Source: Methylovulum sp. (GTDB lineage: Bacteria; Pseudomonadota; Gammaproteobacteria; Methylococcales; Methylomonadaceae). From it: 5,472 bases of DNA. The position numbers and the translations under genes are program-made. The notes beneath the pieces were generated by a model. That model made no database searches. It worked only from the letters and a program-made list of their open reading frames with translations, and was not told where the DNA came from. The DNA lies in assembly GCA_004299465.1 (NCBI GenBank), contig SCST01000802.1, positions 1-5,472 of the forward strand. The letters run 5' to 3'. Below, piece by piece: positions 1 to 5,383 of this stretch (the first letter of the stretch is position 1; every line of letters starts with the position of its first letter).

Positions 1-288
1 GCGCTGGCGACCAATCGCGGGCGAGTCCTTAGCCGGGATCGCCTTCTCGACCTTGCCTGGGGAGAGGAGGGGTTCGTCGAACCCAGGACCGTGGATGTTC
101 ATATGACCCGGCTGAGAACAAAACTCTCCGAGCGATCCGAATCAGAGCGATATATCGAGACTGTGCGAGGGGTTGGCTACCGGTTTTGTGACCGACCTAT
201 CGCTGACACCATCCCACAGCAGGATACCAAGCTACGCCTCGCGCACTCTTCCAAATGGAGGAATGAGCGCAAGGTCAAGGTGACATGA
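1..288 (+). CDS. PhoB/OmpR-family response regulator, C-terminal DNA-binding domain (5' end missing)
   Basis: This is the last 95 residues of a response regulator; the frame is open from base 1, so the true start lies left of the window. What is seen is the C-terminal half of an OmpR/PhoB winged helix. A helix has the pattern SRDRLLDLAWG (residues 11-21), where PhoB has an equivalent ending in VWG. The recognition helix is RTVDVHMTRLRTKL (29-42), and the wing hairpin is YIETVRGVGYRF (51-62). The recognition helix matches PhoB closely, which with the adjacent Pho-box-like repeats and pst genes supports a phosphate regulator that binds DNA as a dimer on direct repeats. The receiver domain with the phospho-accepting Asp is outside the window. 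After GYRF, where family members usually end within a few residues, about 33 polar and basic residues follow. The GTG at 91 is an internal codon of the recognition helix, not a start. No sensor kinase lies between it and pstS. PhoB identity is likely but not proven. Confidence 0.88.
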   Translation, partial: ALATNRGRVLSRDRLLDLAWGEEGFVEPRTVDVHMTRLRTKLSERSESERYIETVRGVGYRFCDRPIADTIPQQDTKLRLAHSSKWRNERKVKVT

Positions 289-291
289 GTA

Positions 292-332
292 TTGTAACAT
301 AGTTGTAACATAGACGTAACGCGACAGCCACA
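292..332 (+). promoter_or_regulatory. Pho-box-like array: 11-bp-phased TGTAACA direct repeats upstream of pstS
   Basis: Two perfect 11-bp repeats, TTGTAACATAG, sit at 292-302 and 303-313. The third in-phase unit is partly conserved (CGTAACG core, 315-321) and the fourth is degenerate (AGCCACA, 326-332). Cores of 7 bp separated by 4 bp are the architecture of PhoB Pho boxes, where each core binds one winged-helix monomer and two cores make a box. The array begins 4 bp after the regulator stop codon and ends 10 bp before a candidate -10 element, the spacing expected when the activator replaces a -35 contact. The cores differ from the E. coli CTGTCAT type. Binding by the adjacent regulator is inferred. 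Confidence 0.72.
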
Positions 333-339
333 CTCCACC

Positions 340-348
340 TGCTAGAGT
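340..348 (+). promoter_or_regulatory. Candidate extended -10 element of the pstS promoter
   Basis: TGCTAGAGT reads as an extended -10: TG, one base, then TAGAGT, with 4 of 6 matches to TATAAT. There is no TTGACA-like -35 at 16-18 bp upstream, where the repeats lie instead, which fits an activator-dependent promoter. A start about 7 bp downstream, near 355, would leave a leader of only about 14 nt beginning at the ribosome binding site. This short leader is the main reason for caution. Confidence 0.4.
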
Positions 349-355
349 CTGGTAA

Positions 356-362
356 AAGGAGG
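356..362 (+). promoter_or_regulatory. Strong ribosome binding site of pstS
   Basis: AAGGAGG is an almost ideal Shine-Dalgarno sequence, 6 nt before the ATG at 369. It fixes the pstS start and is much stronger than anything before pstC, pstA or pstB. This fits the usual excess of binding protein over membrane components. Confidence 0.85.
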
Positions 363-368
363 CTACGA

Positions 369-1379
369 ATGATCACACAGAAGAACGGCAAAAGGGGAAG
401 AAGCTATGTATTGTCACTGCTACTTTCAGCGACAATGGGCGCGACCTTGCTATGGTCTACAGTCAGTGTTGCCGAAGTCTTAAAAGTGGACCCGGCACTT
501 CCGCGCTACAAAGCGGTGAGCGGCGTCTCGGGCAACCTTTCGAGCGTCGGATCGGACACCTTGAACAATCTTATGACGTTCTGGGCCGAAACGTTCAATA
601 AGTTTTACCCCAATGTGAAGATCCAGATCGAAGGGAAAGGCTCCTCCACGGCTCCGCCGGCACTGATCTCCGGCACCGCCCAGCTCGGTCCCATGTCTCG
701 TCCCATGAAAGGGACCGAGATCGATGCCTTTGAAAAGAAGTTCGGCTACAAGCCGACCGGACTTCGCGGTGCCGTGGACGCCCTGGCCGTATTTGTGAAT
801 AAGGACAACCCGATAAAGTGTCTGACCATTGCACAAGTGGACGCCATCTTTTCTAAGTCCAGGCGCTCCGGTCACAAGGAAGACATCAAGACCTGGGGGC
901 AGCTCGGCTTGACCGGCGACTGGGCTAATCGCCCGATCAGTCTGTTCGGTCGAAACTCGGCCTCCGGAACGTACGGGTTTTTCAAGGAGCACACGCTGAA
1001 GAACGGCGACTACAAGGATGATCTGAAGGAGCAGCCCGGCTCGGCCTCAGTGGTCCAGGGGGTGGCCGTTGACCGCTACGCTATCGGTTATAGTGGCATC
1101 GGCTACACCACGCCTGATGTGCGCGCTGTTCCACTAGCCGAGAAAGAAGGCGGTACGTGCGGCGAGGCCACTGCGGCCAACGCCTATTCCGGGAAGTATC
1201 CACTGTCACGGTTTCTGTTCATCTACGTCAATCGGGCACCAGGCAAGCGCCTTGACCCCCTCACCAGTGAGTTCATCAGGCTTGTGCTCTCGAAGGAGGG
1301 ACAGGAGGTCGTGATTAAGGACGGATTCTTTCCGATCCCGAATTCCGTTGCCAAGGAAGAGCTGAGCAAAGCGCTCTAA
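369..1379 (+). CDS. pstS: Periplasmic phosphate-binding protein PstS
   Basis: This protein binds inorganic phosphate in the periplasm and hands it to the PstC/PstA channel. The 336-aa product starts with a basic stretch and a hydrophobic core (about residues 12-34). A signal peptidase I site is likely after SVA (35/36). No lipobox cysteine is present, so it is a soluble periplasmic protein. Ligand-loop motifs of the PstS family are visible: SSVGSDTL (58-65), GKGSSTAPP (89-97) and FGRNSASGTYG (193-203). Further conserved blocks are GPMSRPMK (107-114), EQPGSASVVQ (221-230), GYSGIGY (240-246) and YPLSRFL (277-283). From memory it most resembles the Pseudomonas-type PstS (about 320 aa), less so E. 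coli PstS. The mature protein has only two cysteines, C151 and C264, which could form a disulfide. The start is set by the AAGGAGG site 6 nt upstream. It is the first gene of the operon, directly behind the Pho-box-like repeats, and pstC follows after 19 nt. Confidence 0.96.
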   Translation: MITQKNGKRGRSYVLSLLLSATMGATLLWSTVSVAEVLKVDPALPRYKAVSGVSGNLSSVGSDTLNNLMTFWAETFNKFYPNVKIQIEGKGSSTAPPALISGTAQLGPMSRPMKGTEIDAFEKKFGYKPTGLRGAVDALAVFVNKDNPIKCLTIAQVDAIFSKSRRSGHKEDIKTWGQLGLTGDWANRPISLFGRNSASGTYGFFKEHTLKNGDYKDDLKEQPGSASVVQGVAVDRYAIGYSGIGYTTPDVRAVPLAEKEGGTCGEATAANAYSGKYPLSRFLFIYVNRAPGKRLDPLTSEFIRLVLSKEGQEVVIKDGFFPIPNSVAKEELSKAL

Positions 1380-1398
1380 TGGCCTACTGAGCCGCTCC

Positions 1399-3669
1399 AT
1401 GGAAGATAGCACGAAGGTTGTCGCACCGGGCGAGTCGCTGCAGGCGGCTCGCCAGGTTATCGTCCCGCGCGAAAAGATTGCGCGGCGCCTCCTGCTGGAT
1501 CGTCTCGCCCGTTGGGTCGTCACGCTCGGAGGGGCGGCGATCATCGTCTGCATTCTGGCCATCCTGTTCGTTATTGCCGCGGAGGTCTATCCCCTCTTCA
1601 GAAAGCCCACAGCGGTGCCGATGGGGGCGATCACCATGAGCCTCGATTCGGCCACACTGGCAGTCGGGGTGGACGAATACCGCGAGATCGTGTACGTGGT
1701 GACAGCCTCCGGCGTACACTTCGCTTCCGTCAAGGACGGAACCTCACTGACATCCAACCGGCTGCAGGGACTGCGCGGCGCCACGGTCGTCGGGACATCA
1801 GGCTTGGGACGAGGCCAGTTCATGCTGGGACTCTCGGATGGGCGTGCGATCCCCGCTGAGATCAGCTTCTCAGTTACCTTCCCGGAAGGAAGGCGCCACA
1901 TCGAAGCTGAATTGGTGGCCGGCGACCCGATCGTTGTCGATCCGCAGCGGCATCCGCTCGTCCAGCTCGCCTATGCCTCCACTCCCAACGGGCCAATGAC
2001 AGCGGCTGCCGTCGGTCCAAAAGCTATCATCCTCGTCACCGTCAAGGAGACGAAGACCCTGATCGGTCCATCCACGAAGGAAGAGTCACGTGAGCGTCTC
2101 ACTCTGCCGGTCGAGGGGGAGATCACTCAGATCATCCTCGATGGCCGCGGCGAGGACCTGTTCGCCGGCACCTCGTCCGGCCAGGTCATCAGGGTAGACC
2201 TCAGAAACCCGAACGAGCCGAAGGTTGCCGGCATCACCGCTGCCACGATCCGACCAGGGATCGGTGTGAGCACGATGGGGTTCCTGATCGGGGACCGCAC
2301 CATGGTGGTGGGTGATACGATGGGTGGCGTCAGCTCCTGGCAACTCGTGCAGGCAGATGGCGAAGGGCAGCGCCTGGCGAAGATCCATGATTTTCTGGCC
2401 CACACGGGGCCCGTTGTCGCCTTCGCCCCGTCCCGTCGCGATAAGGGGTTTACGACGGCGGACGCCTCCGGCATCATCCGCATCCACTATGGAACCACGG
2501 GGAAGACCTTGCTGACGCTCCAGGCCGGAAAAGAGGGACTGAGCGCCGCCACCTTCGCCCCCAAAGCCGACGGCGTCATAACAGTTAATGCGAAGGGGGA
2601 CCTCTCACACTGGATCGTAGAGAACCCCCACCCCGAGATCAGTTGGGGGAGCCTGTTCGGGAAGGTCTGGTACGAGGGGTACCCCGCGCCGGCCTATGTC
2701 TGGCAATCCACTGGAGGGACTGATGACTTTGAGGGGAAGTTCAGCCTGACCCCGCTCATCTTCGGGACGATCAAAGGGACATTCTACGCCCTGCTCATCG
2801 CGATCCCGCTGGCGCTCCTGGGCGCCCTGTATACCTCCCAGTTCATGCACCCAACGCTCAGGGGGATCGTGAAACCGACCGTGGAGATTATGGCTGCGCT
2901 TCCGAGCGTCGTCTTGGGCTTTCTGGCGGGCCTGTGGCTTGCGCCCCTCGTTGAAAAGATCGTTCCCGGCCTCTTCCTTATGCCGATCATCACCACACTC
3001 CTCATCCTGATCGCGGTCTTTTGCTGGCGATTCGTTCCCATCGGCGTCCGCCGTCGAGTCAAGGCGGGTACCGAGGTTGCCTTGCTCATCCCGATCGTGA
3101 TTCTCGGAGGCTGGATCTCCTTCCAACTCGGTTGGGCGGTCGAGCGCATGCTACTGTCAGGCGACTATCGAGGCTGGCTCTTGAATCTCCTCGGGCTCAC
3201 CTATGATCAACGAAACTCCCTGGTTGTGGGCATCGCCATGGGCTTCGCCGTCATCCCGATCATTTTTACCATTGCCGAGGATTCGCTCTCTAACGTGCCT
3301 CAACACCTTGCGGCCGGTTCGCTCGCGCTTGGCGCCACCCGGTGGCAGACCGCGCTGAGGGTCGTCCTGCCGACGGCAAGCCCCGGGATCTTCTCCGCCA
3401 TCATGATCGGCTTCGGACGGGCGGTGGGCGAAACAATGATCGTCCTGATGGCTACGGGGAATACGCCGGTGATGGACTGGAGCACCTTCAACGGTTTTCG
3501 AGCCCTCTCGGCCAACATCGCCGTGGAGCTCCCTGAGGCGCCGGAGGGCGGGACGCTCTTCCGGATCCTCTTCCTGGCAGCCCTCCTGCTCTTCGTGATG
3601 ACATTCATCGTGAACACCCTGGCCGAATTGGTCCGCCTGAAGCTCCGGCAGAGGTATCGCGCCCTATGA
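1399..3669 (+). CDS. pstC: Phosphate ABC transporter permease PstC, long form with periplasmic beta-propeller-like domain
   Basis: This is one of the two inner-membrane subunits forming the phosphate channel. At 756 aa it is more than twice E. coli PstC (about 320 aa). Layout: a basic cytoplasmic N-terminus, membrane helix 1 (about 40-62), then an insert of about 340 residues (about 70-410). The insert has seven strand-turn-strand motifs spaced roughly 40-60 residues apart, including SSGQVIRVDL (259-268) and ASGIIRIHYG (356-365), typical of a WD40-like seven-bladed propeller. With helix 1 pointing outwards the insert lies in the periplasm. The permease follows (about 450-756) with about seven hydrophobic helices, including an extra pair around 527-580. 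The EAA loop is at 639-658 (SLALGAT, then VVLP), with Ala where the motif's Glu would stand. GRAVGET (673-679) carries the conserved Arg and Glu. No clear Shine-Dalgarno precedes the ATG, so translation may depend on pstS upstream. The stop overlaps pstA. The permease call is firm; the propeller is inferred. Confidence 0.95.
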   Translation: MEDSTKVVAPGESLQAARQVIVPREKIARRLLLDRLARWVVTLGGAAIIVCILAILFVIAAEVYPLFRKPTAVPMGAITMSLDSATLAVGVDEYREIVYVVTASGVHFASVKDGTSLTSNRLQGLRGATVVGTSGLGRGQFMLGLSDGRAIPAEISFSVTFPEGRRHIEAELVAGDPIVVDPQRHPLVQLAYASTPNGPMTAAAVGPKAIILVTVKETKTLIGPSTKEESRERLTLPVEGEITQIILDGRGEDLFAGTSSGQVIRVDLRNPNEPKVAGITAATIRPGIGVSTMGFLIGDRTMVVGDTMGGVSSWQLVQADGEGQRLAKIHDFLAHTGPVVAFAPSRRDKGFTTADASGIIRIHYGTTGKTLLTLQAGKEGLSAATFAPKADGVITVNAKGDLSHWIVENPHPEISWGSLFGKVWYEGYPAPAYVWQSTGGTDDFEGKFSLTPLIFGTIKGTFYALLIAIPLALLGALYTSQFMHPTLRGIVKPTVEIMAALPSVVLGFLAGLWLAPLVEKIVPGLFLMPIITTLLILIAVFCWRFVPIGVRRRVKAGTEVALLIPIVILGGWISFQLGWAVERMLLSGDYRGWLLNLLGLTYDQRNSLVVGIAMGFAVIPIIFTIAEDSLSNVPQHLAAGSLALGATRWQTALRVVLPTASPGIFSAIMIGFGRAVGETMIVLMATGNTPVMDWSTFNGFRALSANIAVELPEAPEGGTLFRILFLAALLLFVMTFIVNTLAELVRLKLRQRYRAL

Positions 3670-5285
3670 CGCGATTCTGGAAGAGCGGTAATCCATTCAT
3701 CTGGCTCACTGGAGGGGCATTAGCCTTCAGTCTGCTCATGGTGGCCGGACTCGTCCTTTTGGTGCTGCTCAACGGGCTGGGCTTCTTTTGGCCGTCGCCG
3801 ATTACGCTTCTCACGCTGTCAGACGGCAAGGAGCTATTAGGCCAGGTGACGCAACGGGAGGCGATCCCGCAACCAGACGCGCCACCGGGAACCGCCACGC
3901 ACTACCGGATTCAGGTCAAGGTCGGCAATCGTGACCTGTACGGCGCCGACTTCGTCTGGGTCGAGGAGGCCGCGATCGCTCGCCGCGACTTCCCTGCGTG
4001 GGCTGTCCTCATCGAGCGGCGGGAGTGGGGCAATCTCTATGGTTTTATCAAGGAGATTCGGGACAACGAGCGCGCCGTAGCTCAGGGGTCTGAGCCGGCC
4101 TGGAACGCTCTTCAGCCCCTCCTCCCGAACGCGACATCGACCTTCCAGGAGATCAGGCGGATCGAGAAAAAAGAGATCGGGGCGATCAACTCCGCCCAGG
4201 AGAAGATCCGCCTCAAGCTCAAGAGGCTGGCGCTCTCAGGACAAGAGGGAGGATCAGAAACAGCACGGCTCGACAAGGAGATGGAGGGTTGGGCGGCCAA
4301 GTACCGCGAACAGGAGGCGAGACTCGCCACGCTTCGTCAGGTCTCCAGACAGACGCTCATCGTCTCGGTCATCGGCGACAAGGAGACGGAACTGCCGCTT
4401 CAGCAGATCGTCCGCATCATCCGACCGAACTCGATGGGGGTGTGGGCCAAGAGCGGCGTCTATCTGTCCAGGCTCTGGGAGTTCATCTCCGGCGATCCCA
4501 GGGAGTCGAATACCGAGGGTGGCGTCTTCCCCGCCATATTCGGCACAGTGATGATGGTGATGATCATGAGCCTTCTCGTCGCACCGCTGGGCGTGCTGGC
4601 CGCATTCTACCTTCGGGAGTACGCAAAACAGGGGGTGTTGGTCAGTACGGTCAGGATCGCCGTGAATAATCTGGCCGGCGTCCCGTCCATCGTCTTTGGG
4701 GTCTTTGGTCTCGGCTTTTTCATCTACCTTGTCGGGGGAAGTATCGACCGGCTCTTCTATCCTGAAGCACTCCCGACCCCGACCTTCGGAACAGGGGGGA
4801 TCTTATGGGCCTCGTTGACCCTTGCCCTTCTGACCGTCCCGGTCGTCATCGTAGCCACGGAGGAAGGGCTTGCGGCTATCCCGCCCGGGATGCGTGAGGC
4901 CTCGCTGGCGCTGGGCGCCACGAAGTTCGAGACGACTTGGCGGGTGGTCCTGCCGACGGTCATGCCCTCGGTCCTCACGGGACTCATTCTGGCCATGGCC
5001 CGGGCGGCCGGGGAGGTCGCGCCGCTCATGATTACCGGGGTGGTCAAGCTCGCCCCGTCCCTTCCGATCGATGGCGTCTGGCCGTTCCTCCATCTGGAGC
5101 GCAAGTTCATGCACCTTGGGTTTCACATCTACGACGTCGGGTTTCAATCGCCCAATGTGGATGCCGCCAGGCCGATGGTCTACACGACCGTGCTCCTTCT
5201 TCTCCTGGTCGTCCTGGTCTTGAACCTGGCGACGATCCTGATTAGGAACCGTCTACGAAAAAAATACGCGTCTTCGGCGTTTTAG
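3666..5285 (+). CDS. pstA: Phosphate ABC transporter permease PstA, long form with periplasmic coiled-coil insert
   Basis: This is the second channel subunit, partner of PstC. It has 539 aa, against about 300 in E. coli. Membrane helix 1 is at about 11-37. An insert (about 42-283) follows, periplasmic by topology. It starts with beta-strand-rich sequence (about 45-130), then two charged helices (about 158-190 and 197-228) joined by SGQEGGSE that look like a helical hairpin coiled coil. More strands follow at about 229-255. The permease core (about 286-530) has helices near 288-316, 333-358, 378-398, 430-460 and 505-527. The EAA loop reads REASLALGAT (410-419) then RVVLP (426-430) and keeps the Glu that PstC lacks. 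ARAAGEVAPL (445-454) is the counterpart of the GRAxGE segment of PstC. The ATG lies inside the pstC stop (ATGA overlap), implying translational coupling. The tail RNRLRKKY is a positive-inside cytoplasmic end. From memory, Pseudomonas-type PstA proteins also have long N-terminal inserts. Confidence 0.95.
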   Translation: MTRFWKSGNPFIWLTGGALAFSLLMVAGLVLLVLLNGLGFFWPSPITLLTLSDGKELLGQVTQREAIPQPDAPPGTATHYRIQVKVGNRDLYGADFVWVEEAAIARRDFPAWAVLIERREWGNLYGFIKEIRDNERAVAQGSEPAWNALQPLLPNATSTFQEIRRIEKKEIGAINSAQEKIRLKLKRLALSGQEGGSETARLDKEMEGWAAKYREQEARLATLRQVSRQTLIVSVIGDKETELPLQQIVRIIRPNSMGVWAKSGVYLSRLWEFISGDPRESNTEGGVFPAIFGTVMMVMIMSLLVAPLGVLAAFYLREYAKQGVLVSTVRIAVNNLAGVPSIVFGVFGLGFFIYLVGGSIDRLFYPEALPTPTFGTGGILWASLTLALLTVPVVIVATEEGLAAIPPGMREASLALGATKFETTWRVVLPTVMPSVLTGLILAMARAAGEVAPLMITGVVKLAPSLPIDGVWPFLHLERKFMHLGFHIYDVGFQSPNVDAARPMVYTTVLLLLLVVLVLNLATILIRNRLRKKYASSAF

Positions 5286-5286
5286 G

Positions 5287-5315
5287 GATAGAGAAAATGT
5301 CCTATGATAGAGAAA
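5287..5315 (+). repeat. Perfect 10-bp direct repeat GATAGAGAAA, two copies
   Basis: GATAGAGAAA occurs at 5287-5296 and again at 5306-5315, a 19-bp start-to-start period with a 9-bp spacer. The first copy begins two bases after the pstA stop codon. The repeat could be a protein-binding site or a local duplication; nothing in the sequence decides between them. Confidence 0.7.
5303..5308 (+). promoter_or_regulatory. Possible -10 hexamer of an internal promoter for pstB
   Basis: TATGAT matches TATAAT at 5 of 6 positions and lies about 75 bp before the pstB start. The region 16-18 bp upstream (TTTTAG at 5280-5285) is a poor -35 and there is no extended -10 TG, so any promoter here would be weak or need an activator. 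In this G+C-rich setting the A+T-rich hexamer stands out but may be chance. Confidence 0.2.
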
Positions 5316-5338
5316 GCAGTGGGCAGCACCTAGTGGGA

Positions 5339-5353
5339 ATGGTGTAGCACCAT
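5339..5353 (+). repeat. Perfect 6-bp inverted repeat (ATGGTG-TAG-CACCAT) before pstB
   Basis: The arms ATGGTG (5339-5344) and CACCAT (5348-5353) pair perfectly around a 3-nt loop. The loop is the TAG stop of the first micro-ORF, and the 3' arm contains the AT of the second micro-ORF's ATG. An upstream CACC (5327-5330) could pair with the same GGTG, giving a mutually exclusive stem with a 10-nt loop. No U-run follows, so it is not an intrinsic terminator. It may act in mRNA processing or translation, but that is inference. Confidence 0.5.
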
Positions 5354-5383
5354 GAAATCTCAAGTGGACTGTGAACACCGATA

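Larger units (their letters stand above)
5286..5383 (+). other. pstA-pstB spacer with short direct repeats, a hairpin and two micro-ORFs
   Basis: This spacer of about 98 bp is the only real gap inside the operon. It contains a perfect 10-bp direct repeat (see the repeat entry), then the pair AGTGGG...AGCACC twice (5318-5330 and 5332-5351), the second copy stretched by 7 nt. It also holds a hairpin (5339-5353). Two short open frames are visible. ATG 5297 to TAG 5347 gives 16 aa, with an AGGG-type Shine-Dalgarno sequence 9 nt upstream. ATG 5352 to TAA 5384 gives 10 aa, with its stop overlapping the pstB start as TAATG. No U-tract terminator is seen, so read-through into pstB is expected. Translation of the micro-ORFs is untested. 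Confidence 0.5.

Noticed and set aside
91..288. A 65-residue stand-alone gene starting at GTG 91
   Set aside because: The same frame is open from base 1, and the residues before the GTG continue the PhoB winged helix. The GTG is Val within the recognition helix, so this is a partial gene, not a small one.
480..992. Long open frame on the minus strand opposite pstS (170 aa)
   Set aside because: It lies wholly inside pstS, has no recognisable domain, and is the kind of antisense frame that G+C-rich third positions produce.
1364..1376. GAGC...GCTC inverted repeat at the end of pstS as a terminator or attenuator
   Set aside because: The stem is only 4 bp, lies within coding sequence and has no U-run after it, so it is too weak to support a terminator between pstS and pstC.
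2605..3126. Minus-strand open frame of 173 aa inside pstC
   Set aside because: The product is highly charged and low-complexity with no recognisable motif. It is the reverse image of hydrophobic permease codons.
4289..4669. Plus-strand alternate-frame open reading frame inside pstA (126 aa)
   Set aside because: It is an out-of-frame shadow with an Arg/Gly/His-rich product; pstA is clearly coding in the other frame throughout.
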